A DNA stretch of 64,000 nucleotides from Posidonia oceanica. Lineage: Eukaryota; Streptophyta; Magnoliopsida; Alismatales; Posidoniaceae. Positions within the stretch are counted from its first letter, which is position 1, and each line of letters opens with the position of its first letter. Shown here one piece after another: positions 1-12,558 of this stretch. The translations under genes and the position numbers were made by a program. Under the pieces are notes generated by a model. That model saw only the letters and a program-made list of their open reading frames with translations, did not search any database and was not told where the DNA came from. The DNA lies in the NCBI GenBank assembly GCA_037176725.1, contig JAZBRS010000013.1, positions 5,273,001-5,337,000 on the forward strand, given 5' to 3'.

Positions 1-140
1 ACAACTACCATACCCATCTTTCCCTTAACAACCACTCTCTTGATTTTCTCCCTAATAACTGTACTAAGTGAATCCTCTCTCCCACACTCCCTCTCCACTC
101 TTCCTCCGTGAATCCTATTTTCTCAACCATTCCACTTTCC

Positions 141-159
141 TCTCTCTCTCTCTCTCTCT
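141..159. repeat. (TC)n microsatellite
   Basis: This is a simple TC run in otherwise unremarkable AT-rich DNA. No gene is visible in positions 1-219. Confidence 0.8.
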
Positions 160-219
160 TTGGTCCAAACGTCCATTTGGTTTATAATAAAAGAAGTTTT
201 TGTTTGCTATAAATTTAGT

Positions 220-840
220 GTTACTAAATACGGTCTAGTTTCTGTGTTGTCAAATCTATAATTAAATTAGTATTACTAAATACAAAATAGTTTCAGTGTC
301 ACCAAATGCATTACTAGTTTAGTAATACCAAGTAACGAAATAGTTTCAATATTACCAAATACAATTACCAAAAGTTTTCATTAACAGTTACACGCTTAAG
401 TAATACCAAATAATTGAATTAGTATTACTAAATACGGAATAGTTTCATTGTCTCTAAATGCATAACTAATTTAGTAATACCAAATAATGGAATAGTTTCA
501 ATACTACCAAATTCATTTATCAAAAATTTCAGAGTCATCAAATGCATAACTAATTTAGTAATACCAAATAGTTTCAGTATTACTAAATACAAATCGCTAG
601 ATGTTTCTATCATTTCATATACCTAAAACAAAAACATCAACAAAAAAAAAAAGTTAACATAGTTTCAGTATCACCAAATCCACCAAATGCATTACTAATT
701 TAGTAATATTAAATAACAGAATAGTTTCAGTTTACCAAATGCATTTACCAAAAGTTTACATTAACAGTTATATACTTAAGTAATACCAAATAATTGAATT
801 AGTATTACTAAATACAGAATAGTTTCAAAAAAATTATAGT
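220..840. repeat. degenerate tandem repeat block (AGTTTCAGTATTACCAAAT-like units)
   Basis: The stretch repeats variants of the same phrases, such as TTTAGTAATACCAAAT, AGTATTACTAAATAC and AATAGTTTCA, at irregular spacing. Some words are reverse complements of each other (AGTATTACTAAA against TTTAGTAATACC), so the block contains both direct and inverted copies. Any short ORF here is a by-product of the repeat. It may be a diverged satellite fragment or the interior of a DNA transposon; no termini could be identified. Confidence 0.6.
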
Positions 841-3800
841 ATGATCAAAACAAGATATAAACATATTAAGTATTATTAATTGAACCGAGATGGGAAAAAA
901 ATACATATTTATGATGTCTTAACGAAAAAACCAACAAAGCAACCATATGACAATAATCAAAACGAAATATAAACATACTAGGAAAGGAGTATCGAATATA
1001 ATGTGACAATATGTAAGAAATATGATCAATGTATCACTTTTTTTTCAACTAAGAGAAAAGAGACGACATGAAATATATCATGAATATAGAAAAGATAAAA
1101 TTAATGAAATGTTCACCATCAAAATATGGATTATCTGTGTATCAATTCCTTTATTTAATTTTTGTCTTCAACTACTCAAAAGGGACGACCATCAATTAAT
1201 TTTTGATTCAGGTAAAGAAATATTCTATAATATGTTCACCATAAAATCGTAACACACGTTGCAATATTTTTTTGAATTTTTAATTCATCGTAGATTCATA
1301 TAGGTTCACACGGTCAAAATAATGCAACCTCATCACACATAAAAAATTTGAATAAAATATTGCTAGATTCACATGGTAGTGGTAGTGGATGGTTACAAGA
1401 TTTTCTAAATATATATCCAAATTGAATGTTTGATACAAATTACCATATATTGCAAACGGTTATATATTGAATTTCCAACCCATGTGAACACAATGCATGA
1501 CAAATCATCCGAGAAAATGTTTTTTTCATTTACGATTACCAAATTGAAGAAACCCAACATACATCTAGATTTATGGAAAAAAGATCTTTTCTTTAGGAGG
1601 GAAAATAAAAATCTACAAAACTACTAACAGTTAGACCTTAAAAACTAATGGTTTCAATATGAACCTTAGATTCTAGATCTAAGGGTACCACATACATCTT
1701 CCCTCAAATTAGTAAAATGAAGGAGTCAGAAGTCAATCCTGTATATATATATATATATAAACATACACTCTCTCTCTCTCTCTCTTTGAAGAGCCATTAA
1801 AGATTTTGTACTTTAGTTTCGTATTTTAGATGTCATGTCTCAAGTTCCAATCAATGGAGACTAAGGGGGGACAAGTCAAGTTCAATCTTCGGGTTTCTGC
1901 AATCCAAAAAGTTTTCTTTTCATCTTTTATTTTTTAAGTGTTTGTTTTATTCAAGATCATGTTATCACTTCTCAATAATATGTTAAGCTAAGTTCTTTGT
2001 GCATGTAGGATTGTAGATTTAACTTAAGAAATGATTGTAATTTCTAGTTGTGTTAATGCTTGAGTACTTTATCACTATATGAATATTCTCTACATATTAT
2101 TTGCATGATATTCTAATAATCTATTATTAACATGAGACTTTTTATGGTTTATTTTTAGTATATGCAAACTAGGATAAAGTTTGATTCTTATATTGAGTTT
2201 ATTAGATTTCTTTTTACAACTTTGATAGATCATCTCTAGACTTATGTATTTTATGTTCTATTCTTATGATTGTTATTGAATTCTAGTTTTTCGTGATTAT
2301 ATTGCAATAAATAACTAGATAATTTCTTGATCAATAGGTTAATCAACACACCCTAGATGTGATTGTTTATCATTGTTATTCTCTTTGGATATTAATTTAT
2401 AGTTATTGTTATTTTTTATTTCATAGTTTCATCATCTTAATTGCACGATTATCATTTTTGGTATAAGTCATCATAGTCTCTCTTTCGTTTCTAATATGAC
2501 CAAGTCATAATCAAAATCTTGAAAATCATTGACTTTCTGTGAATTCAATCTATACTTGTCGAGGTATTTCGACGTACACCATGTATTTATGGTTAATAAA
2601 GTTACTCATCAAGTATAAAGATTTGATTATAAGATTTCTGAAAAAAGCCGAAGTGTCTAAGTTTTTACGCAAATGGATGGAAGGTTTTATTCCAAGATCA
2701 ATTGTGACTTCAAATTTCGAACAAATAGATATAGGAATACAAAATCACAAAACCAAGCAAATTTAAACAATTTAGCCGATTTGACAAAAGTCAAACCGCC
2801 TACAGTGGTCAAATTACCTATATTAGGTGCCAATTGGCAACCCATCGAAGAGGAATGTGGCAAAAATTTTCCAGAATCTTCTAGTCATCGACTTAAGCTT
2901 ACTTCTACATCAAATTTGTAATTTAAATGTAGATTTCATTCCCGACTCTATGATGTCTAGGAATGGGGATTGATTCCATACATTCTTCATCCCTCATCCT
3001 CTGCTGTAATTTTCTTCTCAAGAGTCTTCTTCTTTCTTTTACAGGAGCAGAAGAAGAGATGGAAGAAGTTTATGTAAATCAGAAATTTAGTTTAATAAAA
3101 TTAGTTTTTTTATTTTAGTATTAGTCTTTTGTTACTTAGGGTAGATGAAGCTAAGGATTAGTTATGATTAATTGAGTTATATGTTCCTCTCATGCATGTC
3201 ATTGTGTTCATGTTTTTATTTATTTATTTTACATGTAAATGTCATGCCTAAGGTGCTTAAAATTTAGATAGGTAATATCCTAGCCTGTGACTGTGTGATG
3301 CTAATTAGGATTTACTTTGCATGTCTTAGGAATAATTTTGCTTTTATGTCCTCCCCAGAAGGAAATATTTTATCTGAGCAATTCTAAGCAGGTATTCCCA
3401 TTTGGTCGTTCGGGTTTGTTGACTTCTTCAAGCCGGTATTCCCATTTGGTCTGGTGGATTAAACAGGCTGGTTTTCCAGACTGGTCCGATCCAATGGGCC
3501 AGGCTCATATCAATCGGTCTGTCTCTTTTTTGTTTAGTACTTGCGGCTATTTGTTTTATTTGAACTTTACGTTTGAAACTTGAAACTCTCTTGCACTTCG
3601 ATCTGGTTATGGACCACGACCAAATGCTATGCTAATTGTGATCAGAAAAAAGGAAGTGAAAAACTATGATGTTTGTATTGATGAAGCGTAATATCTTCAC
3701 ACCACATGTACCTAAAATTTATTGTTTTAGTATATGTATACAAGATAGTTTTCTCACAACGGTTCAGTTGTTACAACGCTCCACAATGGTTGAGCCCCAT

Positions 3801-4354
3801 AATTGAGGTTTTCTTTTTTCAGTTTTTAGTTATTTCAGATTTTTACTGTTTTTCTATTATTATTTTATATTTTTTCAAGAATTTCTGTTATTTACTCCTT
3901 ATTTTCTGTTTTTATTTAATTCATGTTTTCACTTGCAAGTCCCAACAACTCATGTGTCTGGATCGCTGTGGAAAATTTTCAATGTATATAATACTTTTCC
4001 AAGACTATATAATCTTGGCTTATTTGCTACAATACATATATCAATAATTATAACTCTTTGTAACTTCAAATTCTCATTTTCTCACTTTTATTTAAAAAAA
4101 GATAGAAGAGAAATTTAGCTTTGATTAATACCAAGTAACCAAAATCATATTAAAACTCAAAAAGGAAATATAATTAGGGTGTCCAAGTTATATATACTAA
4201 TAGAGTCTCTAAACTTAAATAACTAAAACTAATATGATGTGGCGATGCTTTTCCTTTATAACTCTTTATAAATATACAAAAGTTCGGTATTGGATTTACA
4301 TCTGTTCTCCCTCAACATAAATAAGGAGGAAGATAATCTTGAGTTAAAGACGTA
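841..4354. other. AT-rich intergenic DNA without a recognisable gene
   Basis: Only short ORFs without recognisable domains occur here. A TA run followed by a TC run lies at 1,742-1,786. A short phrase (GGTATTCCCATTTGGTC) is directly duplicated about 43 bp apart near 3,391 and 3,434. No splice-supported exon, RNA gene or transposon terminus was found by eye. Confidence 0.6.
1742..1786. repeat. (TA)n-(TC)n compound microsatellite
   Basis: Alternating TA runs to about 1,758 and is followed by a TC run from about 1,767 to 1,786. Confidence 0.8.
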
Positions 4355-5405
4355 TAATTTGAAAAAGTGTGATTGGCAAAAAAATACTATTCATAATTGA
4401 TATTGGCAACTTTGGACCACTTATCTGAGAATAACAAGAATAGATCATTCTAGATTTTCTATTCCTCTTTTGCCCCTACCCCTACCAAACCCTACATCCC
4501 CTAACATACGAAAATACCCAACCCGTATATACTTTTCCTTCTAAAGTTCTACCTTGTATCTCCCCTTTCCTCCCTTTCTCCCCATTAATTCTCAACAGCA
4601 TATCCACTACAATCCACTAGCCGGCTAGCACAATCCGCCAAATAAAAGAAGTGTCACCATCCACGATACTCATTACACCACCACCCTACGATCTCATTAG
4701 GTGCAGAAATCATTTTATCGTCGATCACTTGTCTTTTTTTCCCCTTATTTCGTGTATTTTTTTTTGTTTATTGGTATAATACCATGTTTGATACAATAAT
4801 CTTGGTGTATACTATTTCTCTTTTGTGAGACATGATTCTTGGCATGTTTTAATATAAAATAAGACATGGTTCCTTTTGTAAGACATGATTTCATTTTAAT
4901 GTATAGTATTTTTCTTCTGTGTGACATAATTCTTAGACTAGGTGACATGATTCATTATAGAAATAGACATGATTATATTCTTAATGTATATTATTTCTTT
5001 TATAAAATATGAAAATCAAACATGAATCGTGTACTAGGTGACATGATTCAATATATAATATGACATGATATTATTTAACCAATGACATGGTTTTAAACTT
5101 ATGAATTACGATTTTATTTAATTTATAGTTTTACACTTTATGATTCAATATATAAGACATGATTCTTAGACCTTTCTGTGAGACATAATTCTTATATTAG
5201 GTGACATGATTCTGGGTGACATGATTCAGTGTGTAATAAGACATAGTTCTCTTCTATGAAATATGATTATATTTAGTGGAGACAAGTCAAAAGAGGAATA
5301 GAAAAGTTAAAATGGTCTATTCTTGTTATTTTCAAATAAGTAACCCAAAGTTACCAATATCAATTATGAATGGAATTTTTTTGCCAATCATACTTTGAAA
5401 ATTTT
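4355..5405. mobile_element. non-autonomous TIR DNA transposon with about 110-bp terminal inverted repeats
   Basis: The left arm (about 4,357-4,470) is closely matched by the reverse complement of the right arm (about 5,290-5,405). Shared words include GATTGGCAAAAAAAT, ATTCATAATTGATATTGG, AATAACAAGAATAGA and TTTTCTATTCCTCTTTT. The interior carries many scattered copies of GACATGATT/AGACATGATTCTTA, most densely at 4,790-5,280. There is no coding capacity, so it would have depended on a transposase supplied elsewhere. The long arms suggest a Mutator-like foldback element, but the target duplication could not be fixed and the superfamily is open. Confidence 0.75.
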
Positions 5406-5651
5406 AAGCTACATACTTTTTATAGGTACAAGAATAATAGGGTCGGATATCCAACTGGAGCTCTATACATTCTCAAATAAAAGGTTAAATGATTGAGCAA
5501 CGTAATTACCGAGATGAGTTCTAATTGCTAAGACATATTTACATTAGGGTTTTATTAGCTAATCTACGTGTATAATACGTAAGTCATATGTTGGTTCTAA
5601 TTACTCACGAGTGGAAATATTTCCTGCTATGATCAACAATCTCTATATACA

Positions 5652-5707
5652 GTATAATATAATATAATACAATACGACACAATACAATACAATACAATAT
5701 AATACAA
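5652..5707. repeat. ATACA/ATATA-type microsatellite
   Basis: This is a run of five-base units varying between TAATA, CAATA and CGACA types. Confidence 0.75.
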
Positions 5708-5768
5708 GGTCACTACTCTTATAGTGTAAGATAGATTTCGTTACCACCATTTTCACCTTTTAATTACA

Positions 5769-5781
5769 TGGTATGAGAGCC
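5769..5781 (+). other. possible retrotransposon primer-binding site (tRNA-Met type)
   Basis: TGGTATGAGAGCC differs by one base from the initiator-Met primer site TGGTATCAGAGCC used by many plant copia elements. It follows directly after a CA dinucleotide, as at the end of an LTR. No matching LTR partner or downstream gag could be read, so this may be chance or the stub of a very old element. Confidence 0.25.
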
Positions 5782-6571
5782 ATAGGGTGCTTTCCCTTTC
5801 TCATCACATAGGATTCTCCATTTCATTTCATTTCATGTCCCTCTGTCCCTAACTCTAATCGAACTCACTATTTCCTTGCTACTAGACTTACCACCACAAA
5901 TTCTCACCCTCGGGAGATCCATTTTCTTTCATTACTGAGAATTTTTATTCTTCTAGTACTTGTTGATGGCAAAGATGTGTACTAGTGCCTAGTTGGACCA
6001 TCATAGATACTTCACCTTCTTTGCTCTCCATTGATGTATCTTCTGGTCCAGGGACTCCACATTTCTCATGGTGCTCCCCGACCCACCTTATTTGACATGG
6101 CTTTGTTTGGATTATATGCTACTTATTATGCAGTTTGAATGGTTCCTGATGTTCAAATCTGTTCTCTTAGGGCTTGGATTGTAGAGGACCATGAAAAGTC
6201 ATATCCAGAGAAAGCAAACATCCATGGACCATCTCTGGAAAGTAAAAACCCTAATCAATGCCTCTCGGCCAACACATTCCGGATACAGAGGACCGGCAGC
6301 TTTTTTTCCCGATGTCAGCATTCGAATTTAATAGCTCTCTGTCACAGTAAACTCCCGATGATTTATGAATGATGGCTATATTATTGGAACACTTACCAGC
6401 AGTGTCAGATGAGTCGTATTTATTTGCTTACCAATACTGCAGGAATTTGTTTTTCCCAAGACCTTCAGGAGTTTCTCTTTAAGATCTACCAATGGTATCT
6501 TCATTAACTGCACTCACATGACTTCTGCCACCCTTGCTGCACATGAAACCAACCCCCATTCAATTCTTCAT

Positions 6572-6574
<3 letters not shown>

Positions 6575-6604
<30 letters not shown>
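6575..6604. repeat. (TC)n microsatellite
   Basis: Uninterrupted TC dinucleotide run of about 30 bp. Confidence 0.85.
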
Positions 6605-6607
<3 letters not shown>

Positions 6608-7450
6608 ATCAGCAAAACATGGTATCTTGACTTGACATATGCAACACCATTTCAAAAACAAAAAAAAAACCATATGACAAGGAACAAAACGTAAAGCAGT
6701 TTTTAATGTAATAAATTATCCCATCCATGAGAAACCAACCTGCAGATCGACATCAACACTGATCATCAGAAACAAAATTATTGATTCCTAAAAAAACATT
6801 CAGAAACAAAGTCATGCAGGTGACTACAAGAGAATTCTACTGCATTATGCAAAACTATTGAAGAAAATATATAGCATTCTCACATTTCTCTTGATTGTTC
6901 AGATTTTACAAGTTTGTCTAGTTGTATGCTCTGCTGATTGCAAGAGGATTAATTGCACCAGGTTGTAGCCTATGGTTTGGAATTTTGATTGTTTGCTTTT
7001 CTGTAAGGCACATGTGCATGAAGTGAAGGTGATATGATTGTCCCATTTTAAGACTCACAAGAAAAGACCAATGTTAGTTTAAGGGTGATTTATAGAACAT
7101 GCATATTTGAAGCTTCAGAAGGAAAACAAGTATAGTTTTGAGGAAAGTCGGGAGGCTGATGCTGTCAAAATTTTGGTTTATAGTTTGTATTCGATCTTAA
7201 GTCAATAGACCTAATCACATTTATTTTCAACAAGTACAAAATGAGGAGTAATTCAAACAATAAAGTTCCCCTAAAAGAACTTGTAAAGTAAGAAAAAAGT
7301 TGTAAAGTAAGACAGACAGGAAGTAAAAAGCTCAATGAACTGGTAGGTTCAAAGAGCATAGGCTTCTATAGGCATGCTAATTAAAGGCACACCATGCATT
7401 TGAGCCTAAAACTGGCTCAAAAGCCATGATTACATGACGACGACGATGAC

Positions 7451-7490
7451 GAAGAAGAAGAAGAAGAAGAAGAAGAAGAAGAAGAAGAAA
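7451..7490. repeat. (GAA)n microsatellite
   Basis: About 13 GAA units, preceded by imperfect GAC/GAT triplets. Confidence 0.85.
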
Positions 7491-7878
7491 TCTAGTACCT
7501 TACAACGACCAGATATTCATACGCCTGTGGCACATGTGCATGCAAACACAAAGATATAGTCAAATGCTGGTTGAGAGGAATGAAGCCTGGTCCGAGATCA
7601 TTTAGTTCCACATCCTAACCAAACATGCAAACTCAGAAGAAGATCATGTGGTTTTCTACGTGACCTCGAGCCAGACAACATTCCCCTCAGCCTAGATTTA
7701 ACAGCACCAATAACTGAGGTGAAAAAGGATTTGATGGAAGAAAGAGAAGGATGTGAGGAGTGATAGGTAAGGAGGTCATCAGGTTACGAAGAGCTAGGAG
7801 AATGGAGATGTTGGAGAAGGTCACTTCATTGCTGTATCTATATAGAGCCAATTTCCCTTTCTACCCGTTGTAGTAATC

Positions 7879-8401
7879 TCACCATTCTCGATAACCTAAA
7901 TCAAACCGGTCAAACAAATTAACCGAATCAAATTAAACTATTTTTAGTAATTTGATTCGATTTTTCAAATTCAATTGTTCGACTTGAAATATCACCAAAC
8001 TATTCGATTTACGATTTTAGGAGCGATTTAACCAAATCGAAGCGAACCAAACCGATAGATTATATATGTACATTAAATATTTAAATCCAGTATTAATATA
8101 TATATCATGTTACATCATATGATACTATTATATATGTTACATACTTAGATTATATATATTAACATTATATTAAAAGAATATAAAAAATCTAATTAACTTA
8201 ATATATGTTTAAAAAATCTTATTATTTATATATATTTTATTAAAAGATAAACCACAGACTAAACTAAGTCAAACCGAATCATTTAAAATCGATTTGATTT
8301 GATTCGATTGGAATAATTTGATTTGATTCAATTTCAATAGATAAAATGCTTTGATTCAATTTAAAAATTATTCAAACCAAGCTATAACCTCAAATCGAAC
8401 C
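7879..8401. repeat. AACCGAAT / GATTTGATTC-rich dispersed repeat
   Basis: Recurrent words such as AACCGAATCAAA, AATCGAACCAAA and GATTTGATTCGATT occur in both orientations on either side of a very AT-rich centre (8,060-8,260). This composition is typical of dispersed non-coding plant repeats. No clean terminal inverted repeats could be drawn, so the class is not assigned. Confidence 0.45.
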
Positions 8402-8430
8402 AAATTATGCACGCCCCCACACCCACACCA

Positions 8431-8437
8431 CCCCCCC

Positions 8438-8470
<33 letters not shown>
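8431..8470. repeat. poly-C followed by (TC)n
   Basis: An uninterrupted run of about 18 C is followed directly by about 22 bp of TC. The C run is long enough to be vulnerable to assembly or sequencing error. Confidence 0.8.
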
Positions 8471-10116
8471 GTGCAGTGAAAGGCTCATGGCTTCAAATCA
8501 GTCTCACCTCCCATTCCAGTCAACACCAGGGCTATTACTTAGGTCCCTGTATAATTCAGAGACATGTTTCTATCATTCGAAAATTTCCCCCACCATTACC
8601 ATATCATCAGCTCTTCTCTTCACTTTCTTGTCTTCTGTAATATCTCACTGAACTCTTGAACTAGACATCTTTCATGGTGCAGATCATTATAACACCAGCT
8701 GCCACAATTCATTCAAACTGCAGCCATATATACTAATTAGTAGGGACTGCTACAAAATATCCTCACATCAAGGAGAACACTCTCCATCAATTATAAACTT
8801 GTCACCTCATTACATTGTTAATTTAGATCCGAACTTTGACTTCTCAAGATAGTGGAGTCTTATTCCACTTGTTTTCCCTACAAGATCACTTGAGTAAAAG
8901 CATGTGCAACTAGCACCTACGAATTTTTATTTTTTAAATCCGATGGTAAAATTATGAAAATATGATTGTTAAAGAAAGAATCTTGGATACTTTAAAATCT
9001 TCAATTAAAATTTTTTTATTATAAAATATTGTTATGGATATTTTAAAATCACTTTACTGGAAAGGTTAGATTCAATAACAAAATCATAACAAAAATAGAA
9101 GGTTGATTGTTTTTCTATTGTCGCAAACAATACATGTTAGAGAGGGTAAAGTAAATTAGGAAAATAAGTAGATTGTAGTTCCCTTTTTTTTTTAAAGATA
9201 ACATTTAGAAAGACAATGGAATGATGTTAATCTAACCACTACAAAAGGAAAAAATTCTTAATGATTGTTTTTTTATTTATGTTGCATGATAAACTTGATC
9301 GTTTGATGACTGATTTTTGAATTTTACAATCATCTTTTTCTATGTAAAATTTATTAGCATTAATAAATCAATTGATTCTGTGCTTTTATGGGAGGTAATT
9401 AATGATATAGATTTTTTTAGGAAGATTTTTATTATGAGTGACTTGTCAATAATTTTAATTAAAATATTAATGATGAAGATGAGATTAATGTACATATCTA
9501 AAGGCATTTTTGGTGCTTTATTAATGTCTATCCACACACTCCTCTCTTCGCTTAATATAATTTTGATCTTATTGTAGACATCATTCATTTAGTTTTGGAT
9601 CCAAATCTTATTCATTTTTCGTCAAGACCTAATCAACTTTACATATAGGATGTTACTTTATTGTCTAATTATTAATGGATAATTGGATACATCAAGCATC
9701 CAGATATATAATTCAGCAATAATAGGATAGTTTTTTGAACTAGTTATTAAGTAGCAGAATCCAAATGGGAAGAGAAATATAAGATTGATTTAACCTAGAA
9801 TTTGATGGCGAATGCTTTTTACTAAAGTAGTTACCTATAAAGCTCTCTTTCTTGTTTGCACGACAGAACCACTTCTCATTCATTAATAACGCAACCTACC
9901 AAGCTCCTCGCACATTTGAAACATAAAGAGAGATATTCGAACACTTGATAAACAAAAGCATACATAATAGGTTGGTGTGAGCTTAGCCATGTGGTTTCAC
10001 ATTACTAATTAAGTACTAATAACAAAAACAATCAGGTTTAGCGACAACCTCCAAAGTGATGGAAAATTAATAAAAAATGTATGCACAAAAATATATCTCT
10101 TGTTAATTTAAAGTTT
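8471..10116. other. intergenic DNA, nothing recognised
   Basis: AT-rich DNA with overlapping short ORFs on both strands near 9,317-9,588. These lack motifs and look like chance frames. Confidence 0.55.
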
Positions 10117-10536
10117 GGGGAATTATACTTTTGTACCTTGATATTTTTAGGTCTTAAACATTTTGATATCTAACATTTGAACTGTACATTTCACTGACTA
10201 CTCTAATGTTACCTTCGTCCATTAAAAGCTCTTCTGTTACTGGAATCCCATATCATGACTATAATGGTATAAGTTTATGATCAAACTACATTTTCAAATT
10301 TTAGGTACTAAATCATTAAATCTAAAACCATCGATGTACCAAAGTGTAATATTTTTATTTAGGGTTGGAAGCTAATCTAAAGATACTATGGTTAAGCTAC
10401 AAGTAAAGATAATAATGTTAAGCCTTACGAATTATGAAAAGTTTGGAAACATGGGGATAGTGAAATGTGTATTTTCAAATATTAAGTACTAAATCGTTAA
10501 AAACTAAAAAATAAAGGTATCAAAGTGAAAGTTTCC
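10117..10536. mobile_element. MITE-like element with diverged terminal inverted repeats
   Basis: The left end reads GGAATTATACTTTTGTACCTT and the reverse complement of the right end reads GGAAACTTTCACTTTGATACC. The arms continue with related wording (TTTTTAGG..TTAAAC, TAACATTTGAA against TTTTTTAG..TTTAAC, TAATATTTGAA). A second inverted copy of the right arm lies internally at about 10,293-10,350, so the element is nested or partly duplicated. It is non-coding. The target duplication is not resolved. Confidence 0.5.
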
Positions 10537-11566
10537 GTCATCATTCTAATCAATCCTAGTATACATATATAAGAATAAAACTTAGAAATTTTAATAACCC
10601 ACTTCTATGATTGATGAGAGGTATTTATTATCTTGGATGTGAGACATAAGTAAAATATAAACATAAAACGCATATGAATTTCAATACATATATACTAAGA
10701 AGTAGTTTGGTCAATCATTACAATTTTGATAAAATTTCATGTTTTTATTATAATTTTTCCTTACCATTTTGCAATTTAACTCCTTAGTGTAATATCAACC
10801 TATTTTTTGGCTATATATTTTAACAATGTAGTTGGAAAGATGTCTTTTTTATAGTTTAATCATATGAACTTTTTATATTTCAATATAAATACTTTTATAT
10901 AGGTACATATCAAACCAATTACTAATCATTTGCATTTCAATCCTTTACTTTTTACTGATTTACATGTTAGGTCAATTATTAAGAGCTTAGTCCATTATCT
11001 TTACTTATTTTTAGTTTACTATTATTTAATTTAATTGTGATTTTTTCGATTATGTTGTTTATTTACAGTTTAAACCCTTGATATAAGAAAATGTTTAATA
11101 AAGTGTGAAGACAAGGCACATATTAGATAATTTATTCTATGTAAGAAAAAGATGCCTTGATGACCTTATCAGATATTGTCCTAGATATTTTGCATTTTAG
11201 TATGATATTTCCATCTAATAGAAATTGAGACAGTTTGCATATAGTTCAGTTCAAGATACCTGTGTTCATCTAGGAAATCTACATTCTACTTCACTTTTAA
11301 TCTTATTTATGCCTAGTATATAGTCAGCACTGTACGCCATTTAGTTATATTATTACGTACACATGCAAGCAAAGGATTTGTTATAGATACAACATTTATA
11401 TCCACACCAATAAATTGTCAATAAGGTATAACCTTGTGAAAATTTATACAAGTGCTTTCACACATGTACATACTAGTTGTGGTAAAAATATCATTTTTAC
11501 CAAATTGGTGGAGCTTAGGTGAGAAACATTTGCAAATGGGATACTTTCGGTTAGACTCATGTTCGA
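10537..11566. other. AT-rich intergenic DNA, nothing recognised
   Basis: No gene, RNA or repeat boundary could be supported in this stretch. Confidence 0.5.
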
Positions 11567-11820
11567 ATTGCATATTATGAATTACTTATCAAATTAATTA
11601 ATTCATTGTAACATAATGATGTACCTAAAAAATCTTAGGTTCGTTAGTTATGTTAGACCTACCTATTTCTAGAATATTTTGGTGAAGTCCTGGATTGCAT
11701 ATTATGAATTACTTATCTAAATAATTAATTCATTGTAACATAATGATGCACCTAAACAATCTTAGGTTCGTTAGTTATGTTAGATCTACCTATTTCTAGC
11801 ATAATTTGGTGAAGTCCTGG
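11567..11820. repeat. two-copy tandem duplication, unit 127 bp
   Basis: The unit starting ATTGCATATTATGAATTACT at 11,567 is repeated at 11,694 with only a few substitutions. Both copies end at GGTGAAGTCCTGG. It is non-coding. Confidence 0.85.
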
Positions 11821-12194
11821 TATTACTAAACACATAAGAAGCTTTTGTGAACCATTGCATCTAAAATCAAGATTGAGGAGGAAAAAAAAAGCTTACGTGA
11901 TGACTTTCAAGGCTCCAATCGTAAGGGAATCAATTGTCATTTACAAAGTAGAAATTGTATTATAAACTCTAAGAAACCCTGGTTTAATTTACGTTCTTTT
12001 GTCTACTAGAAAGTGGCTAGTTTAACGTACTTTGAACAAAAGCTTCATTGAACCTTGAAATATAAGAGATATCTTTTAAGGTTGCCGTCTTAGTGGAATC
12101 CATTTATATGAGCTTAGCAAGGCCCATTAGGCCGTGTAAGGTATAACTTCAGCATGTGAGATGCCTTTCTGGCCCCTTCTTTTCCGGACAAAAA

Positions 12195-12558
12195 ACTCGA
12201 CTGCAAAGTGAGCCCACAAGAGTCTGCACAATTGGACAATTTAGGTACCAAAGTACCAACAATCCGTGTTAAGCTTGGTCCACATGTTTGTTATCTTTTC
12301 ATATCCATGCAAGTGATGCGTCCATCTAAAATAAATGGTTTATATTTGGGTTTTTTTATCTCCATACCTTCCTTAAACTCGACTGCAAAGTGAGCCCACA
12401 AGAGTCTGCACAATTTGACAATTTAGGTACCAAAGTACCAACGATCCGTGTTAAGCTTGGTCCACATGTTTGTTATCTTTTCATATCCATGCAAGTGATG
12501 CGTCCATCTAAAATAAATGGTTTATATTTGGGTTTTTTATCTCCATACCTTCCTTAAA
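12195..12558. repeat. two-copy tandem duplication, unit 182 bp
   Basis: The phrase ACTCGACTGCAAAGTGAGCC starts copy 1 at 12,195 and copy 2 at 12,377, and the copies are nearly identical. Each copy ends in the phrase TTTATATTTGGGTTTTTT, which is also the left arm of the TIR element that follows. The duplication therefore took in the first bases of that element and is younger than its insertion. Confidence 0.85.

Larger units (their letters stand above)
5406..7878. other. intergenic DNA, no supported gene
   Basis: Several short ORFs exist but none has a recognisable domain. The stretch contains microsatellites (5,652-5,707; 6,575-6,604; 7,451-7,490) and an isolated primer-binding-site-like word at 5,769 that may mark an old copia LTR edge. 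Confidence 0.55.

Noticed and set aside
9317..9588. Overlapping 86- and 82-codon ORFs on opposite strands
   Set aside because: Very AT-rich, hydrophobic or random composition with no motif; chance frames.
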